From positions 140,337 through 204,336 of the forward strand of contig NZ_FNZM01000018.1 of the NCBI RefSeq assembly GCF_900109265.1: 64,000 nt of DNA. Reading direction: 5' to 3'. The position numbers and the translations under genes were made by a program. The notes below the pieces were generated by a model. The model was not told the DNA's origin. It searched no databases and was given only the letters and a program-made list of their open reading frames with translations. This document shows, piece after piece, positions 17,831 to 24,407 of this stretch. Each line of letters starts with the position of its first letter. Position 1 is the stretch's first letter. Origin of the DNA: Paraburkholderia tropica (GTDB lineage Bacteria > Pseudomonadota > Gammaproteobacteria > Burkholderiales > Burkholderiaceae).

Positions 17831-18711
17831 TTGATCCCCAGTGCCTTCATGTACGACGTTTTCTTGCTGCCCGCGGCCTGCGAAGATTGACCGCGGTAAT
17901 TGAGGCGCTTCGACAGTTCATCGGCCGCATGGCGCACCTTGTCGATCAGCCCGCCGTCGAGCAGCGAGGTGTCGATGCCCGGACGCGGAATGGTGGTCGT
18001 CACCACGGCGGCGATGCGGCCCGTGTCGTTGCGCACGGGCGCCGACACCACCGAAATGCCGCGCTCGAACGACGATTCGCTCACGGCATAGCCGCGCTCG
18101 GCGTCTTCGCGAATGCGCGCGAAAAGTTCTTCGACCGTGTCCGGCGTCGAGGGCGTGAAGCGTTCGAGAGCCGGCTCCGGATAAAGCGCGCGCAGTTCGT
18201 CGAGCGTGAGATCGCCCATCAGCACCTGGCCGTGCGTGGTGGCGTGCGCGGGCAGACGCGTGCCCACGTTCACCTTCACCGAGCTGAAGATCGGCGCGTG
18301 GCTTTGCGCCTTCGCCACGAACACGATGTCGCGTCCGTCGCGAATCACGATATGCGTTGTGAGGCCGGTGGCGTCGCGCAGCGCTTCGATCAGCGGCAGG
18401 CCGAGGTCGGTCAGTTCCAGCGAACTCAGATATTCGAAACCGAGGCGCAGCACGGCCACGCCCAGGCGGTAATTGCGGTCGCGGTCGGCGCGTTCGAGAA
18501 AGCCGAGCGATTCGAGCGTCTGCAACAGACGGAATACCGTCGTGCGCGGAATGCCGAGGCGGCGCGACAGTTCGGGTGCATCGAGCACCGGCTCGCGCGG
18601 CGAGAATTCGGTGAGAATGCGCAGCCCCCTTTCCAGACCCGGCACGCGATAGCTGGTGTCGTTGCGGTCTTCGTCGGCGTCGGGGGACGCGCTGGCGAGG
18701 TCGGGTGTCAT
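17827..18711 (-). CDS. IclR-family transcriptional regulator (cluster-internal)
   Basis: A 294-aa IclR regulator. The winged HTH spans about residues 22-85 (LERGLRILTEFS, then RLGIPRTTVFRLLQTLESLGFL) and the effector-binding domain about 100-270 (GLTTHIVIRDGRDIVFVAK, LPAHATTHGQVLM, ISVVSAPVRNDTGRIAAV). It is embedded in the operon it probably controls and is overlapped by the downstream SDR. It is strikingly similar to the second IclR at 24408-25400 through both domains, so the pair looks duplicated. Its Shine-Dalgarno sequence lies in a small hairpin. Confidence 0.88.
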   Translation of the reverse strand: MTPDLASASPDADEDRNDTSYRVPGLERGLRILTEFSPREPVLDAPELSRRLGIPRTTVFRLLQTLESLGFLERADRDRNYRLGVAVLRLGFEYLSSLELTDLGLPLIEALRDATGLTTHIVIRDGRDIVFVAKAQSHAPIFSSVKVNVGTRLPAHATTHGQVLMGDLTLDELRALYPEPALERFTPSTPDTVEELFARIREDAERGYAVSESSFERGISVVSAPVRNDTGRIAAVVTTTIPRPGIDTSLLDGGLIDKVRHAADELSKRLNYRGQSSQAAGSKKTSYMKALGIK

Positions 18712-18714
18712 TCT

Positions 18715-18729
18715 TTAAGGGTTCCTTAA
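18715..18729 (-). promoter_or_regulatory. hairpin overlapping the IclR ribosome binding site
   Basis: On the minus strand TTAAGG-AAC-CCTTAA is a perfect 6-bp inverted repeat ending four bases before the ATG at 18711. Its left arm contains the only AAGGA-like Shine-Dalgarno and also the stop codon of the upstream hydrolase. Base pairing would hide the ribosome site. It is short and AT-rich, so a weak effect at best. Confidence 0.4.
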
Positions 18730-19622
18730 TGTGCGCGGCAAAAGGCGTCGAGCAGTGCGCTGTACGCCGACGGTTGCTCGATGTAGCCCGCGTGGCCCGC
18801 TTGCGGCACGATCTGAAACGGCGCCTGTGCGACTTGCGCGAGACGTTCGCAGGCTTGCGGCGACGTGATGGTGTCGTCGGCGCCGACGGCCACGGCCATC
18901 GGTACGCGGTTCACGCAGCGCGCGAGGTCGGCGGCGAGGTCGGCGTTCGCGAGCAGATGCGTGGCCTGCGCGTAACCGTGCGGCAGCACGCGCGCCATGT
19001 TCCAGCGCACCCACGCGCGCGACGCGTCGTCGGCGTGTGCGGAAAGCATGTTGGCGCTGCGTTTTTCGGCGAGACCTTGCGGACCGAGATCGGCGAGCAT
19101 GGCCAGACGCGCGTCGCGCTTGTCGGCGCGCACTTGCGGGTCCGCCGCGCCATAACCGGCCGCAGGAGAAATCAGCAGCAGACCGCTCACGCGCTGCGGA
19201 TGCGCGGCGGCAAATGCGCCCGCGATGATCGCGCCGAGCGAATGGCCGACCAGCACGCAGCGTTGAATATCGAGCGCGTCGAGCCAGTCCGCCAGCACGC
19301 GCGCGTAGTCGGCGGCGAGCGGCGAGGCGTTCGCGACCGGCGTGGACGCGCCATAACCGGGCGCGTCCCAGGCGATCACGCGACGGCTCGCGCCGAGCGT
19401 TTCCATCTGTTGCACCCACGAAGCCGCACCCGAACCGATGCCATGCAGCAGGACGAGCGGCAGCGCCTCATTGCCGTCCTCGCTGCCCGCGCCGGGCGCT
19501 GCGCGATAGCTCACGACGGCCTCGCCCGCTTGCACGTGGCGCGGCGCAAAGCGCGCGAGCCGCGTATCGAGCGTGTCAAGCGTGGCGGCTGATGAGGCGT
19601 CGGTGAGCATCGCGTCGTTCAT
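18726..19622 (-). CDS. alpha/beta hydrolase, possible C-C bond (meta-cleavage product) hydrolase
   Basis: A 298-aa alpha/beta-hydrolase-fold protein. It has the oxyanion segment VLLHGIGSG, nucleophile elbow VGHSLGA (Ser128), acid in VGADDTIT and a C-terminal catalytic His in QAGHAGYIE. The arrangement matches the MhpC/BphD/HsaD group, which hydrolyses ring-fission products, and also general esterases. With a Rieske oxygenase and an extradiol enzyme in the same cluster, C-C hydrolysis is the attractive reading, but esterase or amidase activity is equally possible. I chose the ATG at 19622; a TTG at 19643 would add seven residues. Downstream it abuts the IclR gene. Confidence 0.78.
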   Translation of the reverse strand: MNDAMLTDASSAATLDTLDTRLARFAPRHVQAGEAVVSYRAAPGAGSEDGNEALPLVLLHGIGSGAASWVQQMETLGASRRVIAWDAPGYGASTPVANASPLAADYARVLADWLDALDIQRCVLVGHSLGAIIAGAFAAAHPQRVSGLLLISPAAGYGAADPQVRADKRDARLAMLADLGPQGLAEKRSANMLSAHADDASRAWVRWNMARVLPHGYAQATHLLANADLAADLARCVNRVPMAVAVGADDTITSPQACERLAQVAQAPFQIVPQAGHAGYIEQPSAYSALLDAFCRAH

Positions 19623-19673
19623 GGCTTCGGTGTTCGTGTGCAACTTCGTCGGGTGTTCAGATGAATGACAGTC

Positions 19674-20210
19674 TTACTTCTGTTCGCGCTTGATCTTCGC
19701 GAGCGGCGAATCGGGCGGATACGTCGGCGTGATCGGCTTGGACGAACCGAGCATCACGCACATCAGCGCGTCTTCTTCGCCGATGTTGATTTCCGTGCGA
19801 TACACGCCCGGCGGCACCGAGATCAGATCGCGCTCGCCGAGCACGGCTTCCCACGTTTCGCCGTCCTTTTCGCAGATCACTTTCATCTTGCCGCGCAGCA
19901 CGAAGAAGATTTCTTCGACGTCGATATGGATGTGGCTCGGGCCGATGTTGCCGGCCGGAATCACCATCGTCGAGAACGTGAAGCCGCCCGACGGCACGGT
20001 GTTGCTGTCCTTCGCCACGCCGGTGCCGCCCGTGCCCACGTAGCGCATTTGCGCGCGGCGGTACTTCGGGTCGTAGTCGGCCTGGAACTTCAGCGCGTCC
20101 CAGTCGTAGCGGCGCGTTTCATAGCGCGCGACGCGGCTGTTCATCCAGTCATCAAAGCTCGCTTCGGCGGGACGGTCCCACGACTTGCGTTCGAGATTGG
20201 CATCGGCCAT
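19674..20210 (-). CDS. cupin-domain protein with incomplete metal motif
   Basis: A 178-aa protein with a single cupin barrel. Cupin motif 1 is intact (GPSHIHIDVEEIFFVLRG: His-x-His and Glu), but motif 2 reads VPPGVYRTEINIG, with the usual third histidine replaced. Metal binding would therefore rely on three ligands, or the protein may be a binding/isomerase cupin. The start is set by a good AAGGAG six bases upstream of ATG 20210. It lies 51 bases before the hydrolase gene and 58 bases after the SDR. Possible roles are a ring-cleavage or thiol dioxygenase, or an isomerase; I cannot decide. Confidence 0.75.
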   Translation of the reverse strand: MADANLERKSWDRPAEASFDDWMNSRVARYETRRYDWDALKFQADYDPKYRRAQMRYVGTGGTGVAKDSNTVPSGGFTFSTMVIPAGNIGPSHIHIDVEEIFFVLRGKMKVICEKDGETWEAVLGERDLISVPPGVYRTEINIGEEDALMCVMLGSSKPITPTYPPDSPLAKIKREQK

Positions 20211-20268
20211 CGTTTTCTCCTTGGGTTCTTTCAAACGTTCTCGCGAACGGATAGTCCATTCGTCGACA

Positions 20269-21069
20269 TCAATTCATCACGAAGCCGCCGTTCACGGGCA
20301 GCAATTGCCCGGTCACGAAACGCGCGGCGTCGGTCAGCAGAAACAGCACGGGGCCGGTCACGTCCTCGGGCACCTGGGCGCGTTGCAGCGCGCGGCCGTC
20401 GAGGTAGAACGCGTGGCGCTCGGCCGGCACGTAAGCGGTGGCTTCCACTTCCGTGAGGCCCGGCGCGATGGCGTTGACGGTAATGCCCTGCGCGCCGAAC
20501 TCGCGTGCGAGCGAATGCGTCATCGCGATCACGGCGCCCTTGCTGGCCACATAGGCGAGCAGTTTGGGCGCGCCCCACAGCGCGGTGTCCGAGGCGATGT
20601 TGACGATCGCGCCACGGCCCGATTCGGCCAGGAAACGCTGCGCCGCCGTGCACATGAGCCAGGTGCCGCGCACGTTCACGTCCATCACGGCGTCCCACGT
20701 CGGCACGCTGATCTCGTGCGCGAACTTGCCGCCCGAGTTGGTGATGGCCGCGTTGTTGATGAGCGCGTCGATGCCGCCCATGCGTTGCGCCGCGTGTTCG
20801 ACAAAGGCCGCGATGCTGTCGGGCTGCGCGAGATCGAGCGCCGCGAACGCCACGTCGTGACCTTGCGCCGCGAGCGATTGCGCGAGCGCCTCGCCCGCTT
20901 CGTGCAGCACGTCGCCGAACACGACGCGCGCACCGGCTGCCGCGAGCGTCGTGACGAAGTCGGCGCCAAGTCCACGCGCGCCGCCCGTGACGATCACGCG
21001 ACGGCCCGCGAGCGCGCCTTGCATCGCGCCTTGTGCCGCGCTTTGTGCCGATACTGCGGACTCACGCAT
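20269..21069 (-). CDS. SDR-family dehydrogenase, candidate cis-dihydrodiol/alcohol dehydrogenase
   Basis: A 266-aa classical short-chain dehydrogenase with a complete motif set: TGGARGLG for the cofactor, NNAA near residue 95, catalytic Ser in IVNIASDTA and YVASK for Tyr-Lys. An Asp at the end of strand 2 (VVFGD) suggests NAD preference. It follows the Rieske oxygenase gene and overlaps its end by eight bases with the chosen ATG at 21069. The likely job is to re-aromatise the cis-dihydrodiol made by the oxygenase, or to oxidise a side-chain alcohol; context supports the first but does not prove it. Confidence 0.82.
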   Translation of the reverse strand: MRESAVSAQSAAQGAMQGALAGRRVIVTGGARGLGADFVTTLAAAGARVVFGDVLHEAGEALAQSLAAQGHDVAFAALDLAQPDSIAAFVEHAAQRMGGIDALINNAAITNSGGKFAHEISVPTWDAVMDVNVRGTWLMCTAAQRFLAESGRGAIVNIASDTALWGAPKLLAYVASKGAVIAMTHSLAREFGAQGITVNAIAPGLTEVEATAYVPAERHAFYLDGRALQRAQVPEDVTGPVLFLLTDAARFVTGQLLPVNGGFVMN

Positions 21070-22147
21070 GGCTGTGGCTCTCGGCTTGCGCTTGCGCGCC
21101 TTGCTGCGCGCGGAACGCATCGAGATCGGCGAAATGCTGTTGCGCGCGCTGGCGCAGCATGCGGCGCACGCGCGTCATGCCGACGTCGTGCTGATAGAGG
21201 AATTCCTGGTCGCGTGCATTCGGCGCCATGCTTTCGAGCACGTAGCGATCTTGCTCGAGCACGGCCCAATGCAGACCTTCGAGGCGGTTGCGGTACATGA
21301 AGCGCCATGCGTCGCGCTGCCAGCCCTGCACCTTGCGCGTGCGCCAGAAGTACACCTGGCAGTTGTCCGCGTCGACCGGCACCGCGAAGCCGATGATGCC
21401 GAAGTTGCCGCCGGGGCCGAACTTCTTCTTGTACGGAATTTCCAGCCGCATCCACAGGCAGCCGGTTTCGCCGAGTTCGACCCAGTCGAAGTTGACGTCG
21501 CGCTGGCCGACCTTTTCGAACACAAGGCCCGAGTCGGTTTTACGCACGCGCATGTCGGCCTGCTTGTCGCCTTCGGCCATCGAGTGCGACGTCGCGTGCA
21601 GATACGCGCCGTGCATCGGGTCCATGACGTTGTCGATCGCGTACTGGTAATTGCACTTCCAGTTCGACATGCACAGGAAGCTCGCGTATTCCTCGCCCAC
21701 GAGTTCTTGCGGCAGTTGCAGCGGCGCGGGTTCCTTGTGCGCTTCGTCGCCGAACCACAGGAACACGGCGCCCGCATGCTCTTGCGCCGGGTACGACTTC
21801 ACGCACTTCTGGCCTTCGAGCGGGCATGCCGACACGGCCGGCACGCTCTGCACGGTGCCGCTGCCGTCGACTTCGATGCCGTGATACCAGCACGCCACGC
21901 GGTTGCCCAGATTCCAGCCGAGCGAGAGGCGCGCGCCGCGGTGCGGGCAGCGGTCTTCGAGCGCGTGGACCTGGCCGTCCTGATCGCGCCACAGCACGAT
22001 CTGTTCGCCAAGGCGCGTGATGCCGATGGGCGCGTTGCCGACTTGCCAGCTCGGCGCGACGGGATACCAGTAGTTTTTGATGCCGCGGTCGAGATAGGCG
22101 CGGATCGGGTCGGCGCTCGCCGGGGTTTCGGTCGTGGGGGACGTCAT
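21062..22147 (-). CDS. Rieske non-haem iron oxygenase, catalytic (alpha) subunit
   Basis: A 361-aa ring-hydroxylating oxygenase. The N-terminal Rieske [2Fe-2S] domain is CPHRGARLSLG with Cys67/His69 and CWYHG with Cys86/His89. The catalytic domain has the mononuclear iron motif: DNVMDPMHGAYLH gives the bridging Asp176, His179 and His184. The length and the lack of a beta-subunit gene place it with alpha-only enzymes of the phthalate-dioxygenase/O-demethylase/carbazole-dioxygenase type. Electrons would come via the Rieske ferredoxin (22498-22812) and FAD reductase (10728-11969). Dihydroxylation, mono-hydroxylation or O-/N-demethylation are all possible. The substrate is unknown. Confidence 0.9.
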   Translation of the reverse strand: MTSPTTETPASADPIRAYLDRGIKNYWYPVAPSWQVGNAPIGITRLGEQIVLWRDQDGQVHALEDRCPHRGARLSLGWNLGNRVACWYHGIEVDGSGTVQSVPAVSACPLEGQKCVKSYPAQEHAGAVFLWFGDEAHKEPAPLQLPQELVGEEYASFLCMSNWKCNYQYAIDNVMDPMHGAYLHATSHSMAEGDKQADMRVRKTDSGLVFEKVGQRDVNFDWVELGETGCLWMRLEIPYKKKFGPGGNFGIIGFAVPVDADNCQVYFWRTRKVQGWQRDAWRFMYRNRLEGLHWAVLEQDRYVLESMAPNARDQEFLYQHDVGMTRVRRMLRQRAQQHFADLDAFRAQQGAQAQAESHSHA

Positions 22148-22184
22148 GATGAGGACTCCGTATTCTTGTGGGCCCGACGCGCGC

Positions 22185-22496
22185 TTATTCGGCGAGCAGA
22201 CGGAATTCGGCGGCGAGGCGCTCCGCGTTCCAGGCCGCGCCTTCGGGCGTGCGAAAGCCGATGCGGTTCAAACCGGCGACCACGTCGTCGAGTTCGGCGG
22301 CGCCCGCTTCGAACACTTGTTCGAGCGCGTCGCCGAAGTCGTTTTCGTATTGCGTCGGCTCGGCCTTGCGGTTTTGCCAGATCATGTTTTCGGTCTGGCC
22401 CGGCTGCTCGATCACGCCTTTGCCGGCGACGTTGTTGGGTTGCGGCGCGACCCAGGGCTTGAGCATCGGATTGAAATTCACAGGGACTTCACGCAT
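22185..22496 (-). CDS. small recombinase-like HTH domain protein in the oxygenase operon
   Basis: A 103-aa protein starting MREVPVNFNPMLKPWV. The N-terminal 50 residues are polar and Pro/Asn/Gln-rich. The C-terminal part (DDVVAGLNRIGFRTPEGAAW, then NAERLAAEFRLLAE) resembles the helix-turn-helix end of serine recombinases, where a GFRTPDG-like turn links two helices. There is no catalytic domain, so it is no recombinase. It sits one base after the ferredoxin stop and 37 bases before the oxygenase start, so it is part of the oxygenase transcript. It may be an accessory or assembly factor, or a small regulator. The family assignment is from pattern memory only. Confidence 0.65.
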   Translation of the reverse strand: MREVPVNFNPMLKPWVAPQPNNVAGKGVIEQPGQTENMIWQNRKAEPTQYENDFGDALEQVFEAGAAELDDVVAGLNRIGFRTPEGAAWNAERLAAEFRLLAE

Positions 22497-22497
22497 G

Positions 22498-22812
22498 TCA
22501 TTCCACCTTGATCTGGATTTCTTCACCGGCGAGACGCACGGCGTATTGCTTCAGCGCTCGGCCGCCCGGGCCTTTGATGCACTCGCCGCTCTTGATGTCG
22601 AACACCGCTTCGTGCAGCGGGCATTCCACCGTGCCTTCGTCGACGAAACCTTGCGTCAGCAGCGCGTACGCGTGCGGGCAGACGTTCTCGAGCGCGTAGA
22701 CCTCGTCGCCCACCCTGTAGATGCCGATTTCGGTGCCGTCGAGCTTGTACTCGATCGGCGCGTCTTCGGTCAGATCGCCGGCATGCCCGGCACAGCGCCA
22801 TTGTTCAGCCAT
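22498..22812 (-). CDS. Rieske-type [2Fe-2S] ferredoxin
   Basis: A 104-aa soluble Rieske ferredoxin with the two cluster motifs CPHAYALL (Cys45, His47) and CPLHEAVFDIKSG (Cys64, His67). It is of the BphA3/CarAc type and shuttles electrons from the reductase to the oxygenase. It is the first gene of the 14-gene minus-strand run. A TATAAT -10 element lies about 60 bases upstream, with a 6-bp-arm inverted repeat between promoter and gene. A Shine-Dalgarno AGGAAAGG precedes the ATG. Confidence 0.9.
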   Translation of the reverse strand: MAEQWRCAGHAGDLTEDAPIEYKLDGTEIGIYRVGDEVYALENVCPHAYALLTQGFVDEGTVECPLHEAVFDIKSGECIKGPGGRALKQYAVRLAGEEIQIKVE

Positions 22813-22836
22813 TTCTCACCTTTCCTGGAGCAACCG

Positions 22837-22854
22837 TGTTCCATAAGCGGAACA
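22837..22854. promoter_or_regulatory. IclR-type operator candidate, box 1
   Basis: TGTTCC-ATAAGC-GGAACA has perfect 6-bp arms. It lies between the minus-strand -10 element (22872-22877) and the ferredoxin start, so a bound protein would block transcription or early elongation. Its core TCCATAAGCGGAAC (22840-22853) recurs with 11 of 14 matches at each of two sites beside the divergent porin promoter. Two IclR genes belong to this cluster. Confidence 0.65.
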
Positions 22855-22871
22855 GTAGTTTATGTATGGTC

Positions 22872-22877
22872 ATTATA
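22872..22877 (-). promoter_or_regulatory. -10 element of the oxygenase operon
   Basis: TATAAT on the minus strand, a perfect sigma-70 -10 hexamer. The -35 is weak (TTTTGT at 17-bp spacing), which suggests activator dependence or tight control. Start of transcription would be near 22865, putting operator box 1 about 12-27 bases into the transcript. Confidence 0.6.
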
Positions 22878-23097
22878 GGAGTCTGGCGCGGAGGACAAAA
22901 TAAAAATCCAGCGCTCCTGGGGAAAACACCGAGCCTGTCTTCAAAATGATCGGCAAGGCGCTCGTGGAGGATGCCGAAGCAGTTGCCAAAACGCTTACGG
23001 TCCAAGTGCTTAGGTAGCCATGACTGGTTTGTCCGCGCTTGCCCACCCAGGGGAACCACTCTCCTGAAAAAGTATTTTGGCGTCTCGTGCAAGTCTC

Positions 23098-23103
23098 TAT
23101 ACT
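23098..23103 (+). promoter_or_regulatory. -10 element of the porin gene
   Basis: TATACT on the plus strand with a poor TTTTGG -35 at 17-bp spacing. Operator boxes 2 and 3 follow at once, covering the expected start site near 23110. Confidence 0.55.
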
Positions 23104-23104
23104 T

Positions 23105-23118
23105 TCCATAGGCAGCAC
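23105..23118. promoter_or_regulatory. IclR-type operator candidate, box 2
   Basis: TCCATAGGCAGCAC matches 11 of 14 positions of the box 1 core. It begins two bases after the porin -10 element and is spaced 19 bases from box 3, about two helical turns. Confidence 0.5.
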
Positions 23119-23123
23119 GTTTG

Positions 23124-23137
23124 TCCATAGGTGAAAC
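23124..23137. promoter_or_regulatory. IclR-type operator candidate, box 3
   Basis: TCCATAGGTGAAAC matches 11 of 14 positions of the box 1 core. It is also nested in a wider inverted repeat, TTTGTCC (23120-23126) and GGACAAA (23145-23151). Confidence 0.5.
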
Positions 23138-23264
23138 ATACGACGGACAAAAAAGAAAAGCAAAGCCGCCATCGCATCGAGGGGTTGGGTCTAGCGGTTC
23201 CGGACGGGCTTTCAAGGCCATCTCACCGGAACCGGTCATTCGTCATACGATCAGGAGTCCAAAG

Positions 23265-24338
23265 TTGAAGCACTTCATTGCCGCGGGGTTGACGGGTCTG
23301 TGCGCCGTCTCGTCTGCATGGGCGCAAAGCAGCGTCACGCTATACGGCAGCCTGGATGCCGGGGTAGCCTACGTCAGCAACGTGGGCGGACATTCGAAGT
23401 GGATGGAAGAACAGGGCAACATGCAGCCCGACCGCTGGGGCCTGCGTGGTCAGGAAGATCTGGGCGACGGCCTGAAGGCGATCTTCCAGCTTGAAAACGG
23501 CTTCTATACGAACACGGGCGCGATGGCGAAGGCCAACACGCTGTTCAACCGCCAGGCGTATGTGGGTCTGAGTTCGGACCGTTTCGGCACGCTCACACTC
23601 GGCAATCAGACGCCGTTCTCGTTCGACACGCTCGGCCCGCTCAGCACCGCGTATCTCGCGGCGAGCTGGTACGCGTTCCATCCGGGCAATATCGATCAGC
23701 TCGCCGATACGGGCGTGGTGCCGTACAACAATTCGGTGAAGTACCGCTCGCCGAACTGGTATGGCTTCACGGCAGGCGCGATGTTCGGCTTCGGCAACAG
23801 CACGAACTTCTCGAATGGCCGCACGATGGGCTTTTCGATCAGTTATGCGAACGGTCCGTTCAAGGCCGGCGCGACGTGGTCGAACGAGCACAACCGCACG
23901 GTGTCGATGTCGACCACGGGCATCACCACGTTCCAGGGCCAGGCCGCCGCGAGCTATATCGCCGACAAGGTCGAGAACATGGGGATCGGCGCGTCGTACT
24001 CGTTCGGCAAGGTGCTGGTGCACGGTCTGTATACGCGCACGAAGCTGCAATCGAACGGCTATTCGGACACGTTCCAGAGCTACGACGCGGGCGCGAACTA
24101 TCAGATGACCAGCGCGAACTCGATCGTCGGCGGCGCGGCCACCACGTCGCTGTCGGGCCGACGCTGGACGCAGTTGATGATCGGCGACGTCTATGCGCTG
24201 TCGAAGAGCACGCAGGTCTACGTGAACGCGCTCTACGAGCACGCGAATTCCGATGCACAAGCGGCGTTCTTTACGGCGGGCGTGTCGAGCGGACGCAATC
24301 AGACGATCGTGCTCACGGGCATTCATCACTCGTTCTGA
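23265..24338 (+). CDS. gram-negative trimeric porin (OmpC/Omp32 type)
   Basis: A 357-aa outer-membrane porin. I place the start at TTG 23265, preceded by CAGGAG at 7 bases, because this gives a perfect signal peptide (KHFIAAGLTGLCAVSSAWA, cleavage before QSSVTLYG). The mature start SSVTLYGSLDAGVAYVSN is the family hallmark. Other burkholderial porin signatures are WGLRGQEDLGDGLKAIFQLE and RQAYVGLSSDRFGTLTLG. The protein ends in the C-terminal Phe (TGIHHSF) needed for Bam insertion. It probably admits the substrate of the divergent catabolic operon, with which it shares operator-like boxes. A strong terminator follows. Confidence 0.88.
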   Translation: MKHFIAAGLTGLCAVSSAWAQSSVTLYGSLDAGVAYVSNVGGHSKWMEEQGNMQPDRWGLRGQEDLGDGLKAIFQLENGFYTNTGAMAKANTLFNRQAYVGLSSDRFGTLTLGNQTPFSFDTLGPLSTAYLAASWYAFHPGNIDQLADTGVVPYNNSVKYRSPNWYGFTAGAMFGFGNSTNFSNGRTMGFSISYANGPFKAGATWSNEHNRTVSMSTTGITTFQGQAAASYIADKVENMGIGASYSFGKVLVHGLYTRTKLQSNGYSDTFQSYDAGANYQMTSANSIVGGAATTSLSGRRWTQLMIGDVYALSKSTQVYVNALYEHANSDAQAAFFTAGVSSGRNQTIVLTGIHHSF

Positions 24339-24351
24339 TCGCACAGAAGAA

Positions 24352-24386
24352 AAAAGCGCGCCGCATGACGCGGCGCGCTTTTTTTT
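24352..24386. terminator. bidirectional rho-independent terminator
   Basis: Stem AGCGCGCCGC, loop ATGAC, stem GCGGCGCGCT, followed by a run of T and preceded by a run of A. It lies between the convergent porin (+) and second IclR (-) genes and can serve both. Confidence 0.9.
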
Positions 24387-24407
24387 ATTCAGGCTGGCGA
24401 AGCGGAC

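Larger units (their letters stand above)
22813..23264. other. divergent control region between oxygenase operon and porin
   Basis: 452 bases without a convincing gene. It holds two divergent -10 elements and three related operator-like boxes, listed separately. The middle (about 22880-23100) has lower G+C than its surroundings: hand counts give 57% for 22921-22980 and 52% for 22981-23040. Small frames here have no recognisable homology. Confidence 0.7.

Noticed and set aside
22185..22496. Site-specific recombinase or mobile-element gene
   Set aside because: Only the HTH-like end is present, no catalytic serine domain, no repeats or attachment sites; it is embedded in a metabolic operon.
22805..23239. 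Possible minus-strand gene in the oxygenase/porin gap
   Set aside because: Covers two promoters and operator boxes, lacks a ribosome site and resembles no family; treated as regulatory DNA.
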